A model generated the notes under the pieces. That model saw nothing but the letters and a program-made list of their open reading frames with translations, searched no databases and was not told where the DNA came from. The position numbers and the translations under genes are program-made. From positions 2,728,001 to 2,792,000 of the forward strand of contig NZ_CP009278.1 of NCBI RefSeq assembly GCF_000747525.1: DNA of 64,000 nucleotides. The letters are read 5' to 3'. Source of the stretch: Sphingobacterium sp. ML3W. Lineage in GTDB: Bacteria; Bacteroidota; Bacteroidia; Sphingobacteriales; Sphingobacteriaceae. This document shows, piece after piece, positions 18,139-26,086 of this stretch (position 1 is its first letter; the number at the start of each line of letters is the position of its first letter).

Positions 18139-18156
18139 ACTACAACAAACAACAAC

Positions 18157-19464
18157 ATGAAAATATTGAACACATATTTTTGGTTATGTACTAGGGATAC
18201 ATCTAAGAAGACAGGATTTGCTCCTATCAAACTTCGTATATCTTTCGGTAAAAAAGATGAAGTCAATATCAATTCCGAGATCAAAGTTTCACCAACCAAT
18301 TGGAACAACGATTTTAAGCAGGTATATGGAATAGCAAAATCATCATCATATAATGATCAACTTAACCGCATACAAAAAAAAATAGAACTTATCGATAGAC
18401 AGCTGGACGATCAAGATAAAATAAAAACTGCTGAAATTATCAAGAATATATATGAAGGCAAAGGCGAATATAAACGATGGACAGTATTAGAACTTATTGA
18501 TGAACATAATAAAACTTTTCAATCTAACATCGGAAAGAAAAAAGGCTACTCTGATGCGACTTTAGAAAAATACGTAAGATTAAGAGATAGCGTTTCAACA
18601 TTCATAAATCAATCCTATAATAGGAAAGACATTTATGCCCTTGAGATTGATTATACTTTTATCGAAAAATATGTTCAGTTTATGTTTACCGAACACCCTA
18701 ATGGAGATGGTAAAGGATTAAGCAATGAAACTATCCGTTCAAGTTATTACGGGAAACTCAGGAAGATCATTTATGATGCTGAGAAAAGAAATCTTACAAA
18801 ACGTAACCCATTTGCAACATTCTCCATGGAACGCGAGGAAGAAACTGACGATACAAATTGGCTAACAATGAGTGAGATTTTGTACATCACCAAATATAAA
18901 TTTACAAGATCTCCTAAGCTTGAAAGAATCCGTCACCGTGTTGTTTTAGCTCTATACACTGGCTTAGCTTATCAAGATCTCGAGACTCTGAATGTAAATA
19001 ATATTTATACAGATATAAATGGCTTCCGTTACATTAAGAAAAAGCGTGGTAAGACTGGAGCTGAGTCAATCATTCCCATAATAACAGAATTTGAAAAGCT
19101 TCTAAATTCCTATATCGAAACTGCAGAAGAGCGTAATGGTAAAATCCTACCCTCGTTATCCAACCAACGGTTCGGGACCTATTTGACGGAAATGTTAACA
19201 ATAATGGGAATTGAAAAAGAGGCTCATCCCCATCAACTAAGACATTCATTTGCTCAAGCAAACATAGATGCAGGAGCATCTGCTGAAGCTGTTTCTAAAA
19301 TGCTCGGACATAAAAACACAAAAACAGTTCTTAAAACATATGCTAAATTAAGTAAAAAGGTCGTGATGAATCATAAAGATACTTTACAAAGCGAAATGAA
19401 TAAATTACAGGGACTTGTTCCTGAAGAAGATGATACAAAAATCAAAAATATGAATACTGGTTAA
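18157..19464 (+). CDS. int: Tyrosine recombinase (phage integrase)
   Basis: Site-specific recombinase of 435 residues that would integrate and excise the prophage. The N-terminal arm-binding part and a SAM-like core-binding domain (near 105-215) precede the catalytic domain. Active-site residues: HQLRH with His359/Arg362, His385 in LGHKNT and nucleophile Tyr395 in LKTYAKLSKK. The first catalytic Arg, usually in TGLR, is Ala271 (YTGLAYQDLETL); Bacteroidetes integrases related to that of CTnDOT also lack it, so the enzyme is probably active. It lies beside tRNA-Lys and is preceded by TGTAAAC repeats and a competing-hairpin leader. Confidence 0.93.
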   Translation: MKILNTYFWLCTRDTSKKTGFAPIKLRISFGKKDEVNINSEIKVSPTNWNNDFKQVYGIAKSSSYNDQLNRIQKKIELIDRQLDDQDKIKTAEIIKNIYEGKGEYKRWTVLELIDEHNKTFQSNIGKKKGYSDATLEKYVRLRDSVSTFINQSYNRKDIYALEIDYTFIEKYVQFMFTEHPNGDGKGLSNETIRSSYYGKLRKIIYDAEKRNLTKRNPFATFSMEREEETDDTNWLTMSEILYITKYKFTRSPKLERIRHRVVLALYTGLAYQDLETLNVNNIYTDINGFRYIKKKRGKTGAESIIPIITEFEKLLNSYIETAEERNGKILPSLSNQRFGTYLTEMLTIMGIEKEAHPHQLRHSFAQANIDAGASAEAVSKMLGHKNTKTVLKTYAKLSKKVVMNHKDTLQSEMNKLQGLVPEEDDTKIKNMNTG

Positions 19465-19493
19465 AATAGCCAGTCTTTATTTTTAAAAGATAA

Positions 19494-19510
19494 GATTAGT
19501 TATACTAAAC
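19494..19510 (+). promoter_or_regulatory. Operator-like palindrome, site 1
   Basis: GATTAGTTATACTAAAC: inverted TTAGT/ACTAA around a 3-base centre, ending 10 bases before the ATG at 19521. The identical 17-mer occurs at 44189 and 54880, and close variants at four other places in the prophage. Confidence 0.65.
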
Positions 19511-19520
19511 AAATTAATAA

Positions 19521-19787
19521 ATGGACATACAGAATATACATCAGATCCTAAAGGACCAACAGATCATTACAGAAGATGATCTTGCAATTGCTTTAGAAAT
19601 TACCAAAACAACTTTGCGCCGATATAGAAATCAAGCTGATAATCCCTTAAAACATTCAAAAATCGGTACCAAGAAAATTATGTACACACGTAATCATATT
19701 ATTGAATTCATTGTCGAAAATATGGTTAACATAACCAAAAAAGAAAAAACAGAACTCAAGCAGCAACTTATTAACGACTATAAATAA
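19521..19787 (+). CDS. Small helix-turn-helix protein, excisionase-like
   Basis: An 88-residue protein with an N-terminal MerR/excisionase-type winged HTH pattern: ITEDDLAIALEITKTTLRRYRNQADNPLKHSKIG, then a KKIMYTRNHIIEFI wing. Its place just after the integrase, under an operator-like palindrome, suggests an excisionase (directionality factor) or early regulator. Its stop overlaps the next start (TAATG), so translation is coupled to the 190-residue gene. Confidence 0.6.
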   Translation: MDIQNIHQILKDQQIITEDDLAIALEITKTTLRRYRNQADNPLKHSKIGTKKIMYTRNHIIEFIVENMVNITKKEKTELKQQLINDYK

Positions 19788-20359
19788 TGAAAAGAAAAGC
19801 CCAAATCACCGAAGAACAAACTAAACAGCTTCCATTAGTACTTCGCAACACCCTTAACGATATTATAGGAGCTGCTGGTATGTTATACTTTTTAATTTAT
19901 GAGGAATTTACTACCCAATGCGACACACTTCTTCCTCCTCTTGGTTTAGCTACAGACAAATATTACGACTTAAAGAAAGGTCTAGTTAACCCAATTAAAA
20001 AGCTATCAGAAACAGCACATATGATCAACATAAGAGGATCAAAGAGCTCTGCCTTTTTAGAAAACCAAAATGATCAATATGCATTATTTCTAGCGTTTAA
20101 AGCATTATGTAGATTAACTAGTGCTGAGATAAACGATGAAGCTATAAGGTTAAGTCGTAACGAACCAAACTTCACAACTAGAACCCATTTTATGGTATTC
20201 TTTGAATCGGTACTGGAAAAATCAAGACAATCAAATCATGATGCCATACAAATGATTCAAAGCCTTTATGACACATTGCAAAACGACGCTGATGGCAGAA
20301 TCATTTATGACAAAGAAATATCAGATTTTAAACTATCACAAATATCAACAAACTCATAA
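19787..20359 (+). CDS. Phage protein of unknown function (190 aa)
   Basis: Not recognised. Predicted soluble and mainly helical, with a hydrophobic segment DIIGAAGMLYFLIYEEF near residue 26 and no signal peptide. It starts at the stop codon of the HTH gene and is followed by the exonuclease 9 bases later, so it belongs to the same early operon. No metal-binding or nucleotide-binding motif is seen. Confidence 0.6.
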   Translation: MKRKAQITEEQTKQLPLVLRNTLNDIIGAAGMLYFLIYEEFTTQCDTLLPPLGLATDKYYDLKKGLVNPIKKLSETAHMINIRGSKSSAFLENQNDQYALFLAFKALCRLTSAEINDEAIRLSRNEPNFTTRTHFMVFFESVLEKSRQSNHDAIQMIQSLYDTLQNDADGRIIYDKEISDFKLSQISTNS

Positions 20360-20368
20360 TATACAAAC

Positions 20369-20977
20369 ATGTTAGCATTAGTCCTTGATACCGAAACGAA
20401 TGGATTTCCAACAGACTGGAATTTAGATTTTTCTCATACAGACAACTGGCCACGCATTACTCAGCTGAGCTGGGTAGTTGTAGATGCTAAATCCGGATAT
20501 TACTTTTCCAAACACAACCATATTATTAAACCAGATGGATGGAGCGTACCAACACCGGACCAATTAGTCGGTAGCAAAAACCCAAATTTCTTTGTTGAAA
20601 ATAATATTTCAACAGAACGATGTGAAAAAGAAGGTGTTCCACTTATAATTGCATTGCATTTCTTGATGAAAGATCTTTCATTATGTAAGTTGTATATCAA
20701 TCACAATTTAAAATTTGACTACAATGTCGTTGTTTCAGAAATGGAAAGATATAATGTTTATCCTGAAAAAGATATCCAGAAACTTTGCACCATGGAAACA
20801 ACAAAGGATTTACTTCAGCTTCCTGGACGTGGTGATTTTAAACTTCCATCCCTACAAGAACTTCATGAATATCTATTCAAAACAAAATTTGATGGTAATC
20901 ATGATGCTTTTGCCGATGTTAAAGCAACAGCAGATTCCTTCTTAGAACTAGTAAGAAGAGGATATTACAAAATTTAA
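20369..20977 (+). CDS. DnaQ-like 3'-5' exonuclease
   Basis: A 202-residue DEDDh exonuclease. Exo I is LALVLDTETNGFP (Asp/Glu near residues 7-9), Exo II is the HNLKFDYNVVVSEM block near 115, and Exo III is HDAFADVKATADSFLEL near 180 with the His and Asp that define the DEDDh class. It would remove nucleotides from DNA or RNA 3' ends, possibly for proofreading or for host DNA turnover. It stands alone as a domain, without a polymerase. Confidence 0.88.
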   Translation: MLALVLDTETNGFPTDWNLDFSHTDNWPRITQLSWVVVDAKSGYYFSKHNHIIKPDGWSVPTPDQLVGSKNPNFFVENNISTERCEKEGVPLIIALHFLMKDLSLCKLYINHNLKFDYNVVVSEMERYNVYPEKDIQKLCTMETTKDLLQLPGRGDFKLPSLQELHEYLFKTKFDGNHDAFADVKATADSFLELVRRGYYKI

Positions 20978-20984
20978 TTTCACA

Positions 20985-21001
20985 GTTTAGTTATACTAAT
21001 C
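20985..21001 (+). promoter_or_regulatory. Operator-like palindrome, site 2
   Basis: GTTTAGTTATACTAATC, in opposite orientation to site 1 but at the same place relative to a gene: it ends 9 bases before the ATG at 21011. Confidence 0.65.
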
Positions 21002-21010
21002 ATCAACATT

Positions 21011-21301
21011 ATGTCACGAAAAATTTTAACACAAGCTATCCAAAAATGGGGTGAAATAGCCCAAGTAGAAATGCTTAATGAAGAAGCTATTGAGCTAGCA
21101 CTTGCTGCACGTAAATGGATCCGTAAAAGATCAGAAGCGGAATTTGACAATCTCGCAGAAGAAATTGCAGATGTTTCTATTCTTATTGAACAGATGACCA
21201 TTCTCTATCCCAAATTACCAGAGAAAATTGCGCAATACCGGACATTTAAATTAGATCGCTTACAACGTCGTATTGACGAATCAAATTTTGAAGGAGAATA
21301 A
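21011..21301 (+). CDS. MazG-like nucleotide pyrophosphohydrolase
   Basis: A 96-residue all-alpha NTP-PPase fold. The metal-binding pattern is visible: QVEMLNEEAIELALAARKW followed by EFDNLAEEIADVSILIEQM, i.e. ExxE then ExxD. Phage MazG-like enzymes hydrolyse dNTPs or alarmones such as (p)ppGpp; which one applies here is unknown. It has its own operator-like site just upstream and lies 2 bases before the next gene. Confidence 0.8.
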   Translation: MSRKILTQAIQKWGEIAQVEMLNEEAIELALAARKWIRKRSEAEFDNLAEEIADVSILIEQMTILYPKLPEKIAQYRTFKLDRLQRRIDESNFEGE

Positions 21302-21303
21302 TT

Positions 21304-21645
21304 ATGAAAGCTACTTCATTGACAAATGTATCTAAGAAGCATTTTAAGAAAACGATACAAGAAGTAAAAGGACTTCCGATAACTGATAGAGCTACATTTG
21401 GTTACTCTAGCCACACTATTTTAGTTTATGGACATAAAAACAACGAAAGAAGATGTGGCATTTCCATGCGCAATCATTCTGGAAAAATATCATTGTTAAT
21501 TACGGATTTTCAAGGGCGCTTTCTTTTCAATGGCGGATTTGATATATCTACACCAACACTCACTTTATTAAATCATTATTGGGCTATCTATCAATCTGTC
21601 CGGAAACAAATGAAACCAAGAATGTTAACAAAAACTAATTTCTAA
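21304..21645 (+). CDS. Phage protein of unknown function (113 aa)
   Basis: Not recognised. A basic protein with a central beta-rich stretch (TILVYGHKNNERRCGISMRNHSG, then KISLLITDFQGRFLFNGGFDIS) and a basic C-terminus (SVRKQMKPRML). It starts 2 bases after the MazG-like gene and is followed 4 bases later by the ASCH-like gene. Confidence 0.55.
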   Translation: MKATSLTNVSKKHFKKTIQEVKGLPITDRATFGYSSHTILVYGHKNNERRCGISMRNHSGKISLLITDFQGRFLFNGGFDISTPTLTLLNHYWAIYQSVRKQMKPRMLTKTNF

Positions 21646-21649
21646 AATT

Positions 21650-22330
21650 ATGTCTCATACAATCAAAACTCCACAATACAAACCTATTCTATTTTCCTAT
21701 CTAATGATTAAGGCTATTTTAGAGGGAACAAAAGTTCAGACAAGGCGAATAATTAAAAGTAAACATGAAAGTGGTTTATTTAGAATAAGTCGATCGCTAG
21801 AAGGAGACATTACTGAAGTGACCTCTTTAGATTATGATGAACGACCTAAAAATGACACCACAAATGATATCAAACCTATTGCTAATATTGGAGACATCTT
21901 TTGGGTAAGGGAAACGTGGGCCCCACTTGTAAAAGGAGGACCAACAGATTTTAACTTATATACATTTAGAGCTGATGACGATAATACTTTTACTGGCAAA
22001 TGGAAGCCTTCTATTTTTATGCCTAAAGATGCCACCAGGATATTTTTAGAAATCACTAATGTTCGTGTAGAGCAATTACAAGATATATCAGAAATTGATG
22101 CAATGGCGGAGGGTATCTTAAGCTGTCAATCAGCAGATAATGAAAGAATAGCCTATTATGATTACTCCGGAACTCCTTATGCATCAAGCTTTAATTTTGA
22201 CAGTTCTATTAGTTCATATAAAACACTTTGGCAATCGATCAATGGCAAAGAATCCTGGAAAGCAAACCCATGGGTATGCATTTATGATTTTAAAAAAATA
22301 GATAAGCCATTAAACTTTTTAGATAAATAA
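21650..22330 (+). CDS. ASCH-like phage protein
   Basis: A 226-residue protein with the opening typical of phage ASCH/PUA-like proteins: KPILFSYLMIKAILEGTKVQTRRIIK, then DIFWVRETWAP and the C-terminal WKANPWVCIYDFKK. ASCH domains are thought to bind RNA or modified nucleotides, and some relatives are amidohydrolases acting on N4-acetylcytidine. The exact role is unknown. The conserved Lys-Thr-Gln-Thr-Arg-Arg block is partly kept (KVQTRR). Confidence 0.72.
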   Translation: MSHTIKTPQYKPILFSYLMIKAILEGTKVQTRRIIKSKHESGLFRISRSLEGDITEVTSLDYDERPKNDTTNDIKPIANIGDIFWVRETWAPLVKGGPTDFNLYTFRADDDNTFTGKWKPSIFMPKDATRIFLEITNVRVEQLQDISEIDAMAEGILSCQSADNERIAYYDYSGTPYASSFNFDSSISSYKTLWQSINGKESWKANPWVCIYDFKKIDKPLNFLDK

Positions 22331-22332
22331 GC

Positions 22333-22605
22333 ATGAATACAATACACAAATTTATCCTTCCTATGAAGGAAGAATCGACAATCACTATGCCCTTCGGTGC
22401 TAGAATTATCAAAGGTGAAAATCAAGAAGGTTTTGTTGCTATCTGGGCAATAATAAATACCGCAGCACCATCAGTTGATAGACATTTCAGACTTTATAAA
22501 ACTGGTCAAGAAATTAAAGAAACACCTGAAAAACTCGTCTTTATCGGACGAGCAGATATACATGTCGGTATGGATATAGGAATGCACATTTTTGAATTAA
22601 TATAA
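22333..22605 (+). CDS. DUF7352-like small phage protein
   Basis: A 90-residue protein resembling a family of small phage proteins that start with a KF-LP strand, then an MPxGAxIL strand and a WAxIN/D core (here HKFILPMKEESTITMPFGARIIKG, FVAIWAIINTAAP) and end with FIGRADIHVGMDIGMHIFEL. It is probably a small beta-sandwich. Function unknown. Its stop overlaps the next start codon. Confidence 0.6.
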   Translation: MNTIHKFILPMKEESTITMPFGARIIKGENQEGFVAIWAIINTAAPSVDRHFRLYKTGQEIKETPEKLVFIGRADIHVGMDIGMHIFELI

Positions 22606-23243
22606 TGAAAAATACGTACGGTCTTCCTCCGATCAAAATAGCATCAGATGTTATTATCGATAATTCAGAAATGTACTTTTATCAGTACCTACCTGTAAGA
22701 CTATCAGGTAAAGGTTCAGCAATTCTACTTCCTAATCAATTAGAAAGGCTAAGAACTATAGTTAATAAAGCTTGTGAAGATTTCATAAAAGAATTTGGAG
22801 CAGATAAATACTATTTACAAAACATTTATTTAACTGCTAAATGTCTTTATACACCCACAGGATCAAACATAAATAGACCAGGATGGCATTCAGACGGCTT
22901 CATGACCGATGATATCAATTATATCTGGTCCGATAGTTTACCAACTGAATACATAACGGGTAATTTCCAGTTAATACAGGATCACGAAATTAGTTTATAT
23001 GAGATGAATCATCTCATATATGATCAAAAACTGAAATGCCAAAGTAACTGTATTTATCGATTAAATCAATCTGTAATTCACAGACCACAAATCAATATAA
23101 ATAATCCATTCGTTCGCCATTTCGTTAAGATTTCTTTTAGTAAAGAACAATATAACTTGAAAGGGAATGCTCACAACTATCTTTTAGACTATAACTGGGA
23201 AATGAAAGATAGATCTCTAGAACGTAATCATCCCATTAAATAA
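22605..23243 (+). CDS. Probable 2-oxoglutarate/Fe(II) oxygenase-like protein
   Basis: A 212-residue protein with the ligand pattern of double-stranded beta-helix oxygenases: His95-x-Asp97 in RPGWHSDGF, a distal His159 in SVIHRPQIN, and Arg171 twelve residues further in FVRHFVKISFSK, which would bind 2-oxoglutarate. The HxD-to-H distance (about 62 residues) and H-to-R distance fit AlkB/PhyH-type folds. It has no signal peptide. It is coupled by TAATG to the upstream gene. The substrate is unknown; in this early cluster a nucleic acid or nucleotide is a reasonable guess. The assignment rests on the motif only. Confidence 0.5.
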   Translation: MKNTYGLPPIKIASDVIIDNSEMYFYQYLPVRLSGKGSAILLPNQLERLRTIVNKACEDFIKEFGADKYYLQNIYLTAKCLYTPTGSNINRPGWHSDGFMTDDINYIWSDSLPTEYITGNFQLIQDHEISLYEMNHLIYDQKLKCQSNCIYRLNQSVIHRPQININNPFVRHFVKISFSKEQYNLKGNAHNYLLDYNWEMKDRSLERNHPIK

Positions 23244-23251
23244 TTCTCAAA

Positions 23252-23482
23252 ATGGAAAATCAAACTTACAATGCAAACCAAGCTATTAAAGCTCAAAAAT
23301 CATACTGTGAAAAGTCCGGAGATCCGCACTTCGCACCTACAAATGGCATATGCTACAGGTGCAAAAATCAAATTTATTTCCAAATTAATCATGGATCATA
23401 CAGCACTGGTATTTCGGTTGAGAAAGCGACAAATCAATTAATAACTGGCTGCCCACATTGCCATAGATCATATTGCGACTAA
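23252..23482 (+). CDS. Small zinc-ribbon-like protein
   Basis: A 76-residue protein with two Cys pairs: CYRCKNQI near residue 33 and CPHCHRSYCD at the C-terminus, plus nearby His. The arrangement suggests a zinc-binding knuckle. Unknown function; part of the early operon. Confidence 0.6.
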   Translation: MENQTYNANQAIKAQKSYCEKSGDPHFAPTNGICYRCKNQIYFQINHGSYSTGISVEKATNQLITGCPHCHRSYCD

Positions 23483-23492
23483 TCAAATAATT

Positions 23493-23774
23493 ATGAAAAC
23501 AATCGAACAATACAGAGAATCCTGGGCTAAACGTAAAGGCTACAATGACTGGAATGATGTTATTTCGACCTGTAGTACATCAACAAGGTTGTTAACAAAC
23601 ATTATTGATGAATTGTCTAAGGGATATGCAAAAGCAGTAGCTAAAAAAGCTTTGATTAATGCTGGCCATCCAAAAGATGAGTTTGGGAATAGTCTTGATT
23701 TGATATATGAAAATGATGACTTTCACATTCCTCAAACATTAGTTATGAATGAATCTAATATCCCAAAATTATAA
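23493..23774 (+). CDS. Phage protein of unknown function (93 aa)
   Basis: Not recognised. The N-terminus IEQYRESWAKRKGYNDWNDVI resembles a motif seen in several phage-encoded small proteins. Predicted helical and soluble. It lies 10 bases after the zinc-ribbon gene. Confidence 0.55.
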   Translation: MKTIEQYRESWAKRKGYNDWNDVISTCSTSTRLLTNIIDELSKGYAKAVAKKALINAGHPKDEFGNSLDLIYENDDFHIPQTLVMNESNIPKL

Positions 23775-23781
23775 TTAAGAA

Positions 23782-23925
23782 ATGAGAACAGAAGAATGGA
23801 TAAAATTGGAAATACCAAACTTATTAGATGAGCTTAATAGATGTAAGGCTATAGTTAAGCGAAAAAAACTTTTAATAAAAGGGATTACGAGGCTTAGATT
23901 TAATGTAAGGAGGAACATAAAATGA
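23782..23925 (+). CDS. Small basic protein (47 aa)
   Basis: Short frame from ATG 23782 whose stop overlaps the next ATG (ATGA). It encodes an acidic/hydrophobic first half (EEWIKLEIPNLLDELNRC) and a strongly basic second half (KRKKLLIKGITRLRFNVRRN), which may bind nucleic acid. It fills an otherwise empty 147-base gap in a tightly packed operon, which supports it. Confidence 0.5.
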   Translation: MRTEEWIKLEIPNLLDELNRCKAIVKRKKLLIKGITRLRFNVRRNIK

Positions 23926-24290
23926 CAACAACAACTTTAAAACATCACGAAACGGATTTCTATACAGCTCAATGGGATTTATTAGCTCCTGATAAAGGTC
24001 GAATTATAAAGTTCAAAAATGAGCCTAAAGAATATCAATCCCCTCAATACGATTGGTACATGTCAGTAGCTCTTGAAAAAGCAGATAAGGTAAAAGTTGA
24101 TAGGTACCTATTGACTTCTTCCCTACTACTTATGTATAGAAATGCAATTCGAGAGGGATATCAACATCAACTAGACCCAAATCTCATAAATAAATGGGAC
24201 TATCCCCGGAATAAAAACACCATAGCTGGAATTCAAGGATATATTGACAGAATTTTCAAAAAAGCAAACGAAGAATATGAATACAGATAA
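23922..24290 (+). CDS. Phage protein of unknown function (122 aa)
   Basis: Not recognised. Preceded by a good AAGGAGG-type ribosome binding site (GTAAGGAGGAACATAAA), unusual for Bacteroidetes. Predicted soluble; no known motif. Overlaps its neighbours at both ends, as usual in this operon. Confidence 0.55.
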   Translation: MTTTTLKHHETDFYTAQWDLLAPDKGRIIKFKNEPKEYQSPQYDWYMSVALEKADKVKVDRYLLTSSLLLMYRNAIREGYQHQLDPNLINKWDYPRNKNTIAGIQGYIDRIFKKANEEYEYR

Positions 24291-24642
24291 ATTAATAGAG
24301 ACCCTTACAGACGCTATTATGGAATTACCTAAGTTTAGTCGTGAAGAGATAGAAAAGGTGATTATAGCGCATGTTAATATCGAAAACAAACGCTCACAAC
24401 GAAGCCGTAATAAAGTTAGGGATGCCCAGCTGATAAGCCTAGACTCCTATAAGAAGTCAATAGATAGTAAGGTTTGGCTTAAGGACCAGGAGATCCAGCT
24501 TTATCGACGAAAGTTGCAGGAACTGACCAAAGGGACCGATCGATACAAAATTATTCGAACTCGAGTTGATAAAGCGTTGGCAAAGATTCTAAAAAACAAA
24601 GTAGAAAGCATAAAAAGAATTTGCCATGAAAATAACAATTGA
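24277..24642 (+). CDS. Phage protein of unknown function (121 aa), basic, coiled-coil
   Basis: The start chosen at 24277 (MNTDKLIETLTDAI) gives a 14-base overlap with the previous gene; an in-frame start at 24244 is less likely. Highly charged helices rich in Lys and Arg (KRSQRSRNKVRDAQL, YRRKLQELTKGTDRYKIIRTRV) suggest a coiled coil or nucleic-acid contact. Confidence 0.5.
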   Translation: MNTDKLIETLTDAIMELPKFSREEIEKVIIAHVNIENKRSQRSRNKVRDAQLISLDSYKKSIDSKVWLKDQEIQLYRRKLQELTKGTDRYKIIRTRVDKALAKILKNKVESIKRICHENNN

Positions 24643-24982
24643 AGGTGTTACCATCGAATTAACAAAAGAGCAGATTCTTGAAATAGAAAAAGGTAAAGCA
24701 CTCCAGGAACTAGAATGCAAAAGTTTTGAAAGAATACTCAAACATTTTGGATTTACAAAAATGAGCACTAAAGGTTGGTTAGATTCTGATAAAAAATGTT
24801 ATAAGCATGAATCTAATGGATGGTTTGCCGAAATTTTAGATCATAGAACATGGAAATGCTGCTTTATGGCAGGAAGAGGATTGCCTCATCAAAAAACCCC
24901 TCCAGGAGGTTATTTATATGAATCACCTGAAAGCATTGCAAAGGTATTAAGAGATGCTTTAGATAAAAAAGAAACATTATGA
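24626..24982 (+). CDS. Phage protein of unknown function (118 aa)
   Basis: Not recognised. It opens with KITIEGVTIELTKEQILEIEKGKALQELE, which looks like a strand followed by a charged helix. The second half is aromatic and Cys-containing (WFAEILDHRTWKCCFMAGRG). It overlaps both neighbours by a few bases. Confidence 0.5.
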   Translation: MKITIEGVTIELTKEQILEIEKGKALQELECKSFERILKHFGFTKMSTKGWLDSDKKCYKHESNGWFAEILDHRTWKCCFMAGRGLPHQKTPPGGYLYESPESIAKVLRDALDKKETL

Positions 24983-25434
24983 CACACTCCCAATTAGTTG
25001 ATATTGCTCACAGTTTAGTCTTGAGAAAATTTTCATGCGGAGTGGCATTCAAAGAAATGATGACTGGCGCAACATCTGAAATTCCCGATGTTATAGGGTT
25101 TGGAGGAGGGGGCCACTCTGTATTGATAGAATGCAAAGTAAGCCGTTCGGATTATAAACGTAATGCCTTGAAGCAGCACAATTCGCCAATGGGAAAATAC
25201 AGATTCTTTTGTGTGCCAGAAGGATTAGTAAAAATTGAAGAAGTGCCTAGAGGATGGGGATTGATCCAAGTTAATGAGAAAGGTAAACTACTTAACATCT
25301 ACAATCCTTTTGATACTTATATTGGAGGTCCCGCTAGTATCCCAAAAGAAGAGCGTCACTCCTTCAATATAGTTTGCCCTAGCGTTGAACGTAATTTCAT
25401 GTACTCAGCACTGAGACGAATAAAAAAAGGATAG
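24979..25434 (+). CDS. VRR-NUC/MmcB-like PD-(D/E)XK nuclease
   Basis: A 151-residue protein with the restriction-like nuclease core: SEIPDVIGFGGGGHSVLIECKVSRSDY, giving Asp then Glu-x-Lys (ECK), the PD-(D/E)XK pattern found in MmcB and VRR-NUC-type proteins. It would cut DNA, possibly structured intermediates; activity is not proven. It is the last gene of the + strand early operon, and a strong hairpin follows. Confidence 0.7.
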   Translation: MTHSQLVDIAHSLVLRKFSCGVAFKEMMTGATSEIPDVIGFGGGGHSVLIECKVSRSDYKRNALKQHNSPMGKYRFFCVPEGLVKIEEVPRGWGLIQVNEKGKLLNIYNPFDTYIGGPASIPKEERHSFNIVCPSVERNFMYSALRRIKKG

Positions 25435-25456
25435 GTATCACTACCTATCCTTTCCC
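25424..25456 (+). terminator. Terminator of the early operon
   Basis: Stem GGATAGGTA / TACCTATCC with TCAC loop overlaps the last codons of the nuclease gene and is followed by TTTCCCC. An A-run on the left would let it work in both directions. Confidence 0.75.
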
Positions 25457-25525
25457 CTAAAATACAATGAAAACATCCGACTAATCACCAACAAACAACC
25501 AGTAGACAAATCAAATATAGTAAAA

Positions 25526-25542
25526 GATTAGTATAACTAAAC
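25526..25542 (+). promoter_or_regulatory. Operator-like palindrome, site 3
   Basis: GATTAGTATAACTAAAC, in the gap where the + strand early operon and the - strand lysis genes converge. It is not upstream of any annotated gene, so a pure promoter role is unlikely. Confidence 0.6.
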
Positions 25543-25564
25543 TATTGTTGTTGATTTTTTATCT

Positions 25565-26086
25565 CTATTGATTCTTTGGAGGTGATTTTCTTCTTTTCAC
25601 TCCAAAATACCAAAACAGAAAAGAGACAACTAGAATCAGCGCAACAGCTCCCCAAATCATCCCCTTAATGCTAGGCTCAGTCACCACATTACTATCTTTC
25701 GTTTCATCTTTTAAACTCTCCCTTACCCTCCTATCAGCATCTTTTGCGTATTCCAAATTACTATTTACTAAGGCAATACTATCAGTTTGTTTCTTCAAAT
25801 CCTTATCCTCCCTCTGTTCAACCTCGCAATCCTTACACTTAATACCTGTAGACGTAATTTCGATTTCACGCCCCTTTACAGTTGTTTTTATGCGGCCTTG
25901 ATCAGTAGTTAATGTGATAGTATTTTGAGATTGCTGGACGTTTAATTTAGCTTTTTCCGATTCAGATTCTTTAACATCAGATTTCTGCTCGACTAAAGCA
26001 GATTGTTTGATCGTCGTTTTTTTTCGGAATAATCCGCACCCGTTAATTAGGGTGCAGATTGTCAATAATAATATCAGTCTTTTCAT
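25565..26086 (-). CDS. Lipoprotein with C-terminal membrane anchor, candidate u-spanin
   Basis: A 173-residue protein starting with a lipoprotein signal (MKRLILLLTICTLINGC, lipid-bearing Cys17), then a long charged periplasmic part, and ending in one membrane helix (GMIWGAVALILVVSFLFWYFGV) with a basic tail (KRRKSPPKNQ). An outer-membrane lipid anchor plus an inner-membrane helix is the layout of unimolecular spanins (T1 gp11 type), which fuse the two membranes at lysis. It is the last gene of the lysis cassette after the amidase. No sequence homology to a known spanin is claimed. Confidence 0.55.
   Translation of the reverse strand: MKRLILLLTICTLINGCGLFRKKTTIKQSALVEQKSDVKESESEKAKLNVQQSQNTITLTTDQGRIKTTVKGREIEITSTGIKCKDCEVEQREDKDLKKQTDSIALVNSNLEYAKDADRRVRESLKDETKDSNVVTEPSIKGMIWGAVALILVVSFLFWYFGVKRRKSPPKNQ

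Noticed and set aside
17901..18156. Second copy of the tRNA-Lys 3' end as attR
   Set aside because: I found no second copy of the T-arm/acceptor sequence in the window; attR should lie beyond 64000.
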